DNA from: Roseomonas sp.
GTDB lineage: Bacteria > Pseudomonadota > Alphaproteobacteria > Acetobacterales > Acetobacteraceae
Direction of reading: 5' to 3'
Length of the DNA stretch: 64,000 nt
Assembly: GCA_020249435.1 (NCBI GenBank)
Contig: JADCFQ010000014.1
Location: 48,020 to 112,019, forward strand
Positions 51,863-60,078 of the stretch are shown in pieces (within the stretch, counting starts at the first letter, position 1; each line of letters begins with the position of its first letter). Position numbers and translations under genes: made by a program. A model generated the notes under the pieces. The model had not been told where the DNA came from. It worked only from the letters and a program-made list of their open reading frames with translations, and did no database searches.

Positions 51863-52944
51863 TCCGCAGCCTCCTGCAGCTCAGCCTCGGCGGCGCGGCG
51901 AATGGTGCGCAGGTTTTCAAGCTCGCTCTGGAAATCCACGTAATGCGGGAGTTTCAGATGCTCGACAAAGCCGGTCGCTTCGATATTGTCGGAATGATAC
52001 AGCACGAATTCTTCCTGCTGCGCCGGGGCATCCACTTCTTCGCCCAATTCGCGTGCGCGTAGCCCGCGATCCACCAAAGCCATGGACATGGCGCGCCGCT
52101 CACCATGGCCGAAAACCAGGCCATAGCCGCGGGTGAATTGCGCGGGTTCCGTGCGGCTGCCCGCAAATTGATTGACCATCTGGCATTCGGTGACGCCGAT
52201 ATCGCCGATATCAATCGCAAAACCCAATTCCGGCGGTATGATTTCAACGCCGATATGGCCGACGCGGATTTCACCCACAAAGGGATGCGCATTCCCATAG
52301 CCGCGCTGGGTGGAATAGCCGAGTGCCAACAAAAACCCCTCATCACCGCGCGCGAGGTTTTGCAGCCGCACCGGGCGCGGTGCGGGAAAGCTCAGCGGTT
52401 CGCGCGTGAGGTCACCCGGCTCACCGCTGGTGGTTGCTTCACGCTGCATCAGCCCTTCGCGGGCGAGGATTTCTGTCACGCGCGGCACATCGGCGGCATC
52501 GCTTGGTGCTTCTGGTGTGGTGGGCGCTTCGCGCCCTTCCGCTGCAAGCGCGAAATCCAGCAGCCGATGCGTATAATCAAATGTCGGCCCCAAAACCTGC
52601 CCGCCCGGCAAATCCTTATAGGTGGCGCTGATCCGGCGACGGAGCCGCATGCGGCTGGTTTCAAGCGGGAGTGATGCACCAAAACGCGGCAGGGTGGTGC
52701 GATAGGCGCGCAGCAGAAACGCCGCTTCGATCAAATCACCCTTGGCCTGTTTGATGGCAAGTGCTGCCAGGAAGCGGTCATGGCAGGACCCTTCCGCCAT
52801 GACGCGATCAACTGCCAAGGCCATCTGTTGTTCAATCTGCGCGACACTGAGTTCCGGCAGTGACGTATCGCCGCGGCGTGTTTCATCCAGCCAGGCATGG
52901 GCCGCGCTGATCGCCTTTTCGCCGCCCTTGACTGCGACATACAT
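51859..52944 (-). CDS. phnI: Carbon-phosphorus lyase complex subunit PhnI
   Basis: A 361-residue core subunit with nucleosidase activity that, with PhnGHL, attaches the phosphonate to ribose triphosphate. MYVAVKGGEKAISAAHAWLD is the standard N-terminus. LGYSTQRGYGNAHPFVGEIR and MVNQFAGSRTEPAQFTRGYG, followed by a helical tail with HVDFQSEL-like sequence, are conserved. It starts 2 nt after the phnH stop. Confidence 0.95.
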   Translation of the reverse strand: MYVAVKGGEKAISAAHAWLDETRRGDTSLPELSVAQIEQQMALAVDRVMAEGSCHDRFLAALAIKQAKGDLIEAAFLLRAYRTTLPRFGASLPLETSRMRLRRRISATYKDLPGGQVLGPTFDYTHRLLDFALAAEGREAPTTPEAPSDAADVPRVTEILAREGLMQREATTSGEPGDLTREPLSFPAPRPVRLQNLARGDEGFLLALGYSTQRGYGNAHPFVGEIRVGHIGVEIIPPELGFAIDIGDIGVTECQMVNQFAGSRTEPAQFTRGYGLVFGHGERRAMSMALVDRGLRARELGEEVDAPAQQEEFVLYHSDNIEATGFVEHLKLPHYVDFQSELENLRTIRRAAEAELQEAAE

Positions 52945-52946
52945 GC

Positions 52947-53522
52947 TCAGCCCTCCGCAATCATGACGCTGCGCGGCAGGGCAGCGATACTGTCACCAGC
53001 GCAGAGCAGTACATCAACGCCACGCGGAAATAGCGCCTGGTTACGCGCCCAAGCAGCAACGAAGCCGGCGGGTGCGCCAAGCACATGCAGCCGATGTTCA
53101 TGCTGAATGCCAGGCCCCGTCAGGCGCCAACCATCGCCCGCGACAAGTGCTGCCACTTGCAGAATCAGCGTCGCGCCAAGCTGCGGGTCTTCATCGGTGC
53201 CGATATCAAGCGAATCAAGCGATGGTGCTGCAGCGCATGCCACGACGAACCGCGCCGCGCCGATATCGGGCGTGATGGGCGCACCACAATGAAAGCGCAG
53301 CCATTCGGCTACTGCATCGCCGGCATCCAACCAAAGCGGCGTATCGGCATCGGCGAGGCTGAGCAAAGCCGCCCCGGCAGCAGAACATAGCGGTGCCGGC
53401 GGGGTGATGCGCCCGTCAATCGTTTGAATCCGCCCAGGGCGGCTCATTGCTTCCAGAATGGCGCGGAAGCTTGCCTGCGCGTCCAGAACAGGATCGGCGA
53501 AGCCGGGGGTCAAGCGTGTCAT
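52947..53522 (-). CDS. phnH: Phosphonate C-P lyase system protein PhnH
   Basis: A 191-residue core subunit. TPGFADPVLDAQASFRAILE and AMSRPGRIQTI open the protein as in PhnH. The later FPRGVDVLLCAGDSIAALPR is the conserved C-terminal motif. It is part of the PhnGHIJ complex. It overlaps phnG by 4 nt. Confidence 0.93.
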   Translation of the reverse strand: MTRLTPGFADPVLDAQASFRAILEAMSRPGRIQTIDGRITPPAPLCSAAGAALLSLADADTPLWLDAGDAVAEWLRFHCGAPITPDIGAARFVVACAAAPSLDSLDIGTDEDPQLGATLILQVAALVAGDGWRLTGPGIQHEHRLHVLGAPAGFVAAWARNQALFPRGVDVLLCAGDSIAALPRSVMIAEG

Positions 53523-53977
53523 CGCATTGCCGCCATGGTGAAGAAATCAACGCGCGTCGCCGCCGCCTTGCGCGCTTCAACCGCGCGCGCTTCCTGTTGC
53601 GCAGCGGCGAGGGGCTCCACAATCACCTGCATTACCGCGTCATGCAGCGCGGCATCCTGCAAGGCCGCATCAAGCAAAGCGGCAAGCCTTGCCTTCGCAT
53701 GATCGCGTCCTGCGATATAGGCATGACCGATATGCGCGCCGAGGCGGATGGCGCAGCGCGTCACGGTCATCTCACCCAGATTGAAGGCATCACCATCGCC
53801 ACCGGCGCGGCCTCGCACCATCACCAGGCCGGTTTCCGGTGCGCGCAGCATTTCTGCTTCCTGCAGGGCGGGCAGCGCGGCAAGCCCATCGGCCAATTCT
53901 TGTGCCGAGGCGCGTGCCAGCACGGCCATCCATTTTTGCCGCGCGAGTTGGGGGGAGGGCTTGTCTGTCTGGGTCAT
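53519..53977 (-). CDS. phnG: Phosphonate C-P lyase system protein PhnG
   Basis: A 152-residue core subunit and first gene of the minus-strand operon. ARQKWMAVLARASAQELADG and ETGLVMVRGRAGGDGDAFNL are typical, as is LGEMTVTRCAIRL. A perfect inverted repeat (53984-54001) lies 6 nt upstream of its start, so a bound regulator would block transcription or translation initiation. Confidence 0.93.
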   Translation of the reverse strand: MTQTDKPSPQLARQKWMAVLARASAQELADGLAALPALQEAEMLRAPETGLVMVRGRAGGDGDAFNLGEMTVTRCAIRLGAHIGHAYIAGRDHAKARLAALLDAALQDAALHDAVMQVIVEPLAAAQQEARAVEARKAAATRVDFFTMAAMR

Positions 53978-53983
53978 GTCAGT

Positions 53984-54001
53984 TGTCTAGACCTATAGAC
54001 A
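53984..54001. promoter_or_regulatory. Inverted repeat, probable PhnF operator
   Basis: TGTCTA-GACCTA-TAGACA has perfect 6-bp arms, and its left half contains the palindrome GTCTAGAC. It lies between divergent phnG and phnF. HutC-subfamily GntR regulators such as PhnF bind short GT/TAGAC-type inverted repeats in their own promoters, so this is the best operator candidate for both directions. Confidence 0.7.
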
Positions 54002-54048
54002 GGAAGCGCGCCGCGTGCAATACGGATATGTCATGGATTTGCGCAGTC

Positions 54049-54795
54049 ATGGTTGAAACTTTGATGACAAAGGCTGGCTTGGCGCGCGGGGCGGGTGTGG
54101 CGCTCTGGCGCCAGATTGCCTCGGCGCTGGAAGCCGATATCTCGGGCGGTAAGCGCCAGCCGGGCGAAAGGCTGCCGACCGAAGCCGTGCTGACTGAACG
54201 CTTCGCCGTCAATCGCCACACGGTCCGTCGCGCTTTGGAAGAATTGGAAGCGCGCGGCATTATTCGCGTGGAACAGGGGCGCGGCGCCTTTGTGGCGGAA
54301 GATGTGCTGGATTATCCTTTGGGGCCGCGCACGCGGTTTTCTGAGACGATCCTTCGGCAAAATCGCGAAGCAGCAGGGCGCGTTTTGCATATTGCTGAAA
54401 TACCTGCGGATGCGCAGGTGGCAGCCGGTTTACGCATCCGGCGCGGCAGGCCTGTGTTGCGTGTTGCGCGCCTTGGCCTCGCGAATGGCAGGCCGCTGGT
54501 GCTTGGGCTACATCACTTTCCGCTGCCCCGCTTTGCGATGGCGGCGCAATCCCTCACGCAGCAGGCTTCCATCACTGTGGCCCTCGCGGCTTGTGGCGTG
54601 GCCGATTATCGGCGCCATTCCACGCGCATCACCGCGCGCCTGCCCACACCTGAAGAAGCCACGCATCTGATGCAATCGCGTTCCCGTCCGGTGATTGTGG
54701 CCGAAGCCTTGAATACCGATCCGGAAGGTATGCCCGTGGATTGGACGCTTTCCTGTTACGCCGCAGCGCGTGTGCAATTGGTGATGGAGAGTTGA
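54049..54795 (+). CDS. phnF: GntR/HutC-family regulator of the phosphonate operon
   Basis: About 248 residues. The N-terminal winged helix contains ALWRQIASALEADISGGKRQ and ERFAVNRHTVRRALEELEAR. The C-terminal UTRA ligand domain begins about residue 85 (LGPRTRFSETILRQNREAAG). Divergent to phnGHIJKLM and sharing the operator region, it probably represses the operon. The start is uncertain: ATGs at 54028, 54049 and 54064 are all in frame, without a clear ribosome site. It is followed after 2 nt by a second phnM. Confidence 0.9.
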   Translation: MVETLMTKAGLARGAGVALWRQIASALEADISGGKRQPGERLPTEAVLTERFAVNRHTVRRALEELEARGIIRVEQGRGAFVAEDVLDYPLGPRTRFSETILRQNREAAGRVLHIAEIPADAQVAAGLRIRRGRPVLRVARLGLANGRPLVLGLHHFPLPRFAMAAQSLTQQASITVALAACGVADYRRHSTRITARLPTPEEATHLMQSRSRPVIVAEALNTDPEGMPVDWTLSCYAAARVQLVMES

Positions 54796-54797
54796 CC

Positions 54798-55904
54798 ATG
54801 GCTTGGATTATTCAGAACGGGCAGGTGCTGCGCGATAAGGCATTAGCGCAGGATGATTTGTTCATGGCGGATCGGATCATTACCGAAAATCCCGCGCGCG
54901 ATGCACGGCGCTTTGATGCACGGGGGCTTCTGGTCATGCCGGGCTTGGTGGATATCCACGGCGATGCGCATGAACGGCAATTCCAGCCGCGCCCTGGCAT
55001 TGGCTTTCCGGCAGCGCTCGCCTTGCGTGATTCGGCGGCGCAATTGATTTCCTGCGGCATTACCACGGCCTATCTTGGCGTGACGCTTTCCTGGGAACCT
55101 GGCTTGCGTTCGCTCGATGCCTGGCGCGGCATGAAGGACGCGCTGCGGGAGATGAAAGGCAGCGCCGCCACTGATCTGCGTGTTCATCTGCGGTTTGAGG
55201 CGGATAACTTCGATGCGCTGGATGATGTGCTGGCCGATATCGCGGCGGGCGATGTGCATCTGCTCGGCTTCAATGACCATACGCCAAGCATTGTGAAGAA
55301 GCTCAATAATCTGGATGATGTCGCGAAATATGCCGGGCGCGCCGGCATGAAGGCCGATGCCTTTATGGCGCTGGCGCAACAGGTTTATGCGCGGCGCGAT
55401 GAAGTGCCGGCGGCGCGCTCGCGCTTGGCGGAAGCGGCATCAAATGCTGGCATTCCCATGCTCAGCCATGATGATGACAGTATCGAACGCCGCGCGCTGT
55501 TTCGGGCCCATGGCGCGCGGATTTGTGAGTTTCCCATCACTGAAGCTGTAGCGGCAGATGCGCGCGCCGCCGGTGAAGCCGTGGTGATGGGCGCACCGAA
55601 TGTGGTGCGTGGCGGCAGCCATTTGGGTTGGGCCTCCGCCGCGCCACTCGCGGAACGCGGTTTGGTGAATGTGCTGGCGTCCGATTATTTTTGGCCGGCG
55701 ATGCTGGAAGCGGCCTTCATCATGGCCGGGCGCGGCGTGTTGGATTTGCCGCGCGCCTGGGCGTTGGTTTCCACCAATCCGGCCGAGGCTTGTGGTCTGC
55801 ATGATCGTGGCAGACTGGCAGCGGGCCTGCGTGGTGATGTGGTGGTGGTGGACGAGGTGCGCCGCGCGCCGGTTGCGGTTTTTGCGGAAGGCAGGCTCGC
55901 CTGA
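54798..55904 (+). CDS. phnM: Second PhnM-type alpha-D-ribose 1-methylphosphonate 5-triphosphate diphosphatase
   Basis: A 368-residue amidohydrolase-fold protein, only moderately similar to the PhnM at 48425. Metal motifs are LVMPGLVDIHGDAHERQFQP, LLGFNDHTPSIVKKL and MLSHDDDSIERR; MGAPNVVRGGSHLGWASAAP is also present. All family residues are visible, so it should be active. The start at 54798 has GGAG 8 nt upstream and lies 2 nt after phnF, so the pair is one transcript. Its presence suggests a distinct substrate or independent expression of this step. Confidence 0.92.
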   Translation: MAWIIQNGQVLRDKALAQDDLFMADRIITENPARDARRFDARGLLVMPGLVDIHGDAHERQFQPRPGIGFPAALALRDSAAQLISCGITTAYLGVTLSWEPGLRSLDAWRGMKDALREMKGSAATDLRVHLRFEADNFDALDDVLADIAAGDVHLLGFNDHTPSIVKKLNNLDDVAKYAGRAGMKADAFMALAQQVYARRDEVPAARSRLAEAASNAGIPMLSHDDDSIERRALFRAHGARICEFPITEAVAADARAAGEAVVMGAPNVVRGGSHLGWASAAPLAERGLVNVLASDYFWPAMLEAAFIMAGRGVLDLPRAWALVSTNPAEACGLHDRGRLAAGLRGDVVVVDEVRRAPVAVFAEGRLA

Positions 55905-56052
55905 TTGGCCGCGGAAGCGGCTGGGCGGATGGGGTAGGCTGTTTTCGCCCCCTCCCCTTTTTGACCATTTTGACGCGGAAGTTTCGAAGAGCCTAGCCAT
56001 CGGCGGTCACGGTTGATCTCCGTGTTGATGAGGCCTTAATCGGCGGCGTGTC

Positions 56053-56439
56053 TCATCCCTTCGCGCCAATCACCGCTATGGCTTCGATTTCAATGCGCGT
56101 CAGCGGCGTGGTGAAGCTGGCGCCACCCACGCAAGTACTGGCGGGCGGCACGGCCAATGGCGCCAGGATACGCCGACGCACGGCATCAAAGCCCGCATAA
56201 TCGCGCATATCCGAAAGATAGGTATTCAGCTTCAGCACATCGGCGAAGCTGCCGCCTTCCTGCGCCAGGGCGCGTGTCAAGCGTGCGAAACATTCCTCGG
56301 CCTGCGCTTCCACGCCTTGCGCTTCAGCGGCGCTGCCGCGTGCCGTCACACCGGAACAGAACACCAGCTTGGCACCGCCCGGCAAAGGCAGGCTGCGCGT
56401 CGGCGCGAAGGCGGGTTTGGGCGGGGTGGTTTCGGCCAT
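56053..56439 (-). CDS. RidA/YjgF family protein
   Basis: A 128-residue protein. FCSGVTARGSAAEAQGVEAQ, ADVLKLNTYLSDMRDYAGFD and the C-terminal PASTCVGGASF followed by RIEIEAIAVIG match the RidA fold. The usual catalytic Arg of RidA (xNRVR-type, substrate carboxylate) would lie near PASTC but is not seen, so it may belong to a non-deaminase RidA subgroup. Classical RidA hydrolyses reactive enamine/imine intermediates. It lies 57 nt downstream of the MFS gene. Confidence 0.85.
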   Translation of the reverse strand: MAETTPPKPAFAPTRSLPLPGGAKLVFCSGVTARGSAAEAQGVEAQAEECFARLTRALAQEGGSFADVLKLNTYLSDMRDYAGFDAVRRRILAPLAVPPASTCVGGASFTTPLTRIEIEAIAVIGAKG

Positions 56440-56496
56440 GGCTGCGCTCCTTGAACACAGCGCCGGCTTGCCGCGCCCTGGCCGCGCAATACAAGC

Positions 56497-57978
56497 TCAA
56501 TAACGGCGCAGCGGCACGCGCCAGGCCATGATGGAAGCGGCGCCCACCAGCACGGCGGCGATGATGAACAGGCCGCGAAAGGGCTCGGCCAAGCCAGCGC
56601 GCAATTGCGCAACACCATCGCCGCCCATGCGGGCGCTCAAGCCGCCGAGATCGGTGACGAGTGCGGCGAAACCCTCGGTCAATGCCGGCGTGAACAGGGC
56701 CATGGCGCCGAAAATGGCCGCCGCCGCTACCGCTGCGCCAAGTGCCGCGCCGAAATTGCGTGAAAACGCGACGCCTGCCGCCGCGATGCCAAGCCTCCCC
56801 TGCCCCGCCGCCGCCTGCACCGTGGTCTGCACCACCGGATAGGATGTGCCGGACCCGAAAGTAGCCGCGCCCAATAGCGTCAACATCAACCAAAGCGGCA
56901 TCGCCGCAGCATAGATCGCGAGCAGGCTCCAGATCAGCGCCGCCACGGGCAGACCGATACTCGGCCAGAGCATCGCATGCCCGGTGCGCGCCACCATCTT
57001 GCCCGAGAAAAACGCGCCAAAAGACGAGCCGATGGAAATCGCGAGCAGCACTAAGCCAGCGGAGGCCGGATCATAGCCGCGCACCACTTGCAGCCAAAGC
57101 GGCAGGAAGGAAATCAGGCCGACTTGCGCTGCCACCACCAGAATGGACAGCATCAGCAGGCGCCAAATGCTCGCCTCGGCAAACAAGGGCAAGGGCAGCA
57201 AGGGTTCCGGGTGGCGGCGTTCCACGCGCAACAGCACAATGCCCGCGAAAAGCGCCATGGCCACCAGGCCAAGGATCAAGGGCAGATAGGCCGCATCAAA
57301 GCGCCGCGCGCGATCAAGTGCGACCAAGGCCGCACCCATGGTCAGCACAAAAAGCGCGAGGCCCAGCCAATCAAAACGCCAACGCCGCCCGGCATGGTCC
57401 GGCACAATATCGGGCAGCCGGCGCGCGATATAGGCACAGACCAAAGGCAAGGGCAGCAGGAACCAAAAGACCCAACGCCAGCCGAAAGCCTGGGTGATGA
57501 AGCCCCCCGCCACCGGCCCGAAGGCCGAGGCAAAACCATAAGCGCCCGCAATCCAGGCCTGGAATTTGCCGCGCTCACGCGGCGGCACAATCTCACCGAT
57601 TAGGGCCTGGGTCAGGGTCAGCAGCGCGCCACCGCCAAAGCCCTGGACCACGCGCGCGATGACCAGGCTTGGCAGATTGGGCGCCATCGCGCAGCCGGCG
57701 CAGCCCACAAAGAAAATCGCCAGCGCCACAAACAACAAACGCCGCCGGCCAAAGAAATCACCAAGCTGTCCAAAGACCGGCGCGGCGCAGGTAGCCGCGA
57801 CCAGATAGGCAATCAAAATCCAGGAAACACGCTCAATCCCGCCCATATCGGTTGCGATATCTGCCAGCGCCGTCGCGACAATGGTTTGATCCACTGCGGA
57901 GAGGAAAATCACCAGCGCAATCGCCGGAAAGCCGCGCAGGAAACGCGCGCGCAGCTCGCCGGCCGGATCAGCCGCCAT
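56497..57978 (-). CDS. MFS exporter, DHA2 (EmrB/QacA) family
   Basis: A 493-residue drug/proton antiporter-like protein with about 14 membrane segments. Motif D1 is near FLSAVDQTIVATALADI and motif A near GQLGDFFGRRRLLFVALAIF. Motif C is within AYGFASAFGPVAGGFITQAF, typical of exporters. ATG 57978 overlaps the accA stop (a GTG at 57981 is an alternative), so it is probably expressed with accA, although a functional link is not obvious. Substrate unknown. Confidence 0.9.
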   Translation of the reverse strand: MAADPAGELRARFLRGFPAIALVIFLSAVDQTIVATALADIATDMGGIERVSWILIAYLVAATCAAPVFGQLGDFFGRRRLLFVALAIFFVGCAGCAMAPNLPSLVIARVVQGFGGGALLTLTQALIGEIVPPRERGKFQAWIAGAYGFASAFGPVAGGFITQAFGWRWVFWFLLPLPLVCAYIARRLPDIVPDHAGRRWRFDWLGLALFVLTMGAALVALDRARRFDAAYLPLILGLVAMALFAGIVLLRVERRHPEPLLPLPLFAEASIWRLLMLSILVVAAQVGLISFLPLWLQVVRGYDPASAGLVLLAISIGSSFGAFFSGKMVARTGHAMLWPSIGLPVAALIWSLLAIYAAAMPLWLMLTLLGAATFGSGTSYPVVQTTVQAAAGQGRLGIAAAGVAFSRNFGAALGAAVAAAAIFGAMALFTPALTEGFAALVTDLGGLSARMGGDGVAQLRAGLAEPFRGLFIIAAVLVGAASIMAWRVPLRRY

Positions 57979-58934
57979 CACAGGGCGCCGCTGCGTCCCA
58001 TCTCAAGGAACTTGTCGCGCCGGCGGGCGCGCAAGGTCGTGCCATCCAAAGCGAGCAAGGGTGTCAGCAGGGTTTCGATCTTATCGCCGAGTGCCGTCAT
58101 CACCGCCGCCGCATCGCGATGCGCACCGCCGAGTGGTTCCGGCACCACAACATCCACCAGGCCAAGCTTGCGCAAATCATCCGCCGTCAGCTTCAGCGCT
58201 TCGGCGGCGGTGTTGGCCTGCGCGGCATCGCGCCACAAGATGGAAGCGCAGCCTTCCGGGCTGATCACGGAATAAATCGCGTGTTCCAGCATGATGATGC
58301 GATCCGCCGCCGCCAGCGCAATCGCGCCACCTGACCCGCCCTCACCAATAATGGTCGCGATGAAGGGCACGGGCGCATCCAGCCCGGCTTCGATGGACCG
58401 CGCAATCGCTTCCGCCTGGCCGCGCGCTTCCGCATCAATCCCCGGAAAAGCGCCAGAGGTATCAACGAAGGAAAGAATAGGCAGGCCGAAACGCCCGGCC
58501 AGTTCCATCAGGCGGCGGGCCTTGCGATAACCCTCGGGCCGCGCCATGCCGAAATTATGTTTCACACGGCTATCGGTATCATGGCCGCGCTCCGTCCCCA
58601 GCACCATGACAGCACGGCCACGAAAGCGCCCCATGCCGCCCACCACCGCCGCATCATCGGCGAAGGCGCGATCCCCCGCGAGTGGCGTGAAATCCTGAAT
58701 GAGCGCCGCGATATAATCGGTCGCGTGCGGCCTATCGGGGTGGCGCGCAACCTGCGCCTTCTGCCAGGGCGACAGCTTGGCATAGGTGGTCTTCAGCAGG
58801 GCCTGGGCTTTTTCGCCGAGCCGCCCGATCTCCTCGGCCACATCAATGCCGCCGGCATCGGTGGTCCGACGCAGCTCCTCGATCTTGCCTTCAAGCTCGG
58901 CGATGGGTTTTTCGAATTCCAGGAAGTGACGCAT
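57978..58934 (-). CDS. accA: Acetyl-CoA carboxylase carboxyltransferase subunit alpha
   Basis: A 318-residue subunit. MRHFLEFEKPIAELEGKIEE is the standard N-terminus. NFGMARPEGYRKARRLMELA, LPILSFVDTSGAFPGIDAEA, IGEGGSGGAIALAAADRIIM and AIYSVISPEGCASILWRDA are all strongly conserved. It transfers CO2 from biotin to acetyl-CoA with AccD in fatty acid synthesis. accD is not in the window. It lies 9 nt downstream of xerD. Confidence 0.96.
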   Translation of the reverse strand: MRHFLEFEKPIAELEGKIEELRRTTDAGGIDVAEEIGRLGEKAQALLKTTYAKLSPWQKAQVARHPDRPHATDYIAALIQDFTPLAGDRAFADDAAVVGGMGRFRGRAVMVLGTERGHDTDSRVKHNFGMARPEGYRKARRLMELAGRFGLPILSFVDTSGAFPGIDAEARGQAEAIARSIEAGLDAPVPFIATIIGEGGSGGAIALAAADRIIMLEHAIYSVISPEGCASILWRDAAQANTAAEALKLTADDLRKLGLVDVVVPEPLGGAHRDAAAVMTALGDKIETLLTPLLALDGTTLRARRRDKFLEMGRSGAL

Positions 58935-58943
58935 GGCGGGGGG

Positions 58944-59915
58944 TTAGCCCAAATCGGCCCGGGATGCGACCCCCTGTGTTGATAGAGGATGGTGCTCGGC
59001 CACCAGGGCGCGGAGCCGTTCTTCCAGCACCTTGGTATAAATCTGCGTGGTGCCGATATCCGCATGGCCCAGCAGCATTTGCAGGCTGCGCAAATCCGCC
59101 CCCCTCTGCAGCAAATGGGATGCAAAGGAATGGCGCAGCACATGCGGGCTGACCCGGCCGGGGTCGAGCCCCGCCGCCAGCGCAACCTCCTTCAACATCA
59201 AGCCCAAAGCCTGCCGCGTGAGGTGCCCCGAAGCGCCGCGGGAAGGGAAAAGATGGCGGCTGGCCTTGGCCTTTTCCTCGGGCCGTGCGGCCAGGGCCAA
59301 ATCCCGCGCGCGTTCCGAAACCGGCACCAGCCTCTCCCGCCCGCCTTTGCCGCACACGGCAATCAGGGGCGCGCCGGGGCGGAGCGCCGCCGCCGGCAGG
59401 CTGACCAATTCCGAAACACGCAGCCCGCTGCAATAGAGCATTTCCACCACCGCCGCCGCCACCGGCCCCCTTTTGCCGGGCAGTGAGGCGGCGGCGGCGA
59501 TCAGCGCCTCAATTTCCTCCTCGCGCAGTGCCTTGGGTAGGCTTTGCGGCAAGCGGGGGGCTTCCAGCAATTCTGAGGGGTCATCGGCGCGCACCCCCTC
59601 CCGCAGCAGGAATTGATGGAATTGGCGGATGGCGGAAAGCCGCCTTGCCTGGGTGCGCGCCGCCAAGCCCTGGGCGGCCAGGCCCGCCAGCCAGGCGCGG
59701 AGCAAGGCGCTATCCGCCCCATGCAGCGGGGTGCCATTGGCGGCGGCGAAACCCGCAAAATCCTCAAGGTCCGCCTGATAGGCAGCGAGGGTATTGCGCG
59801 CCGCGCCCCGTTCGGCGGCCAACATTTCCAGAAATGCCTCGGCATGGCGGGAAAGCCCCGCCCGGGCAGCGTGTTTAGCGCCCGCGGAAGCGGTCATTGG
59901 GGATGGTGCGCTCAA
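58944..59915 (-). CDS. xerD: Tyrosine recombinase XerD
   Basis: A 323-residue recombinase that resolves chromosome dimers at dif. The N-terminal SAM-like domain has AERGAARNTLAAYQADLEDF. Catalytic residues are all visible: Arg in LYCSGLRVSELVSL, Lys in CGKGGRERLVPV, HxxR in HVLRHSFASHLL, His in LLGHADIGTTQIY and Tyr in that motif. The start at 59915 overlaps a 48-residue membrane-protein gene by 41 nt; ATG 59897 would shorten the overlap. The gene order xerD-accA is common in alphaproteobacteria. Confidence 0.94.
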   Translation of the reverse strand: MSAPSPMTASAGAKHAARAGLSRHAEAFLEMLAAERGAARNTLAAYQADLEDFAGFAAANGTPLHGADSALLRAWLAGLAAQGLAARTQARRLSAIRQFHQFLLREGVRADDPSELLEAPRLPQSLPKALREEEIEALIAAAASLPGKRGPVAAAVVEMLYCSGLRVSELVSLPAAALRPGAPLIAVCGKGGRERLVPVSERARDLALAARPEEKAKASRHLFPSRGASGHLTRQALGLMLKEVALAAGLDPGRVSPHVLRHSFASHLLQRGADLRSLQMLLGHADIGTTQIYTKVLEERLRALVAEHHPLSTQGVASRADLG

Positions 59916-60021
59916 CGGCCTGGGGCGTCACGCTCGGCGGAAAGGCGCCAATCAGGATCAGGCCCAGGGCAAAAAGGCCAAGCACCACGGCAGCAACCAG
60001 CAGAATCGGGTTACGGAACAT
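59875..60021 (-). CDS. 48-residue single-helix membrane protein
   Basis: A small ORF reading MFRNPILLVAAVVLGLFALG, then LILIGAFPPSVTPQAVERTI and PNDRFRGR. One N-terminal transmembrane helix is followed by a short charged tail. It lies directly upstream of xerD, overlapping its start by 41 nt, and is divergent from aroKB (57 nt). Composition and placement support a real gene. No function is known. Confidence 0.6.
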   Translation of the reverse strand: MFRNPILLVAAVVLGLFALGLILIGAFPPSVTPQAVERTIPNDRFRGR

Positions 60022-60078
60022 GCTGGTAGCTCGGCTCCCTCTCGCAAAGATGAAATCGTGCTAACGCTGCTCCTCAAG

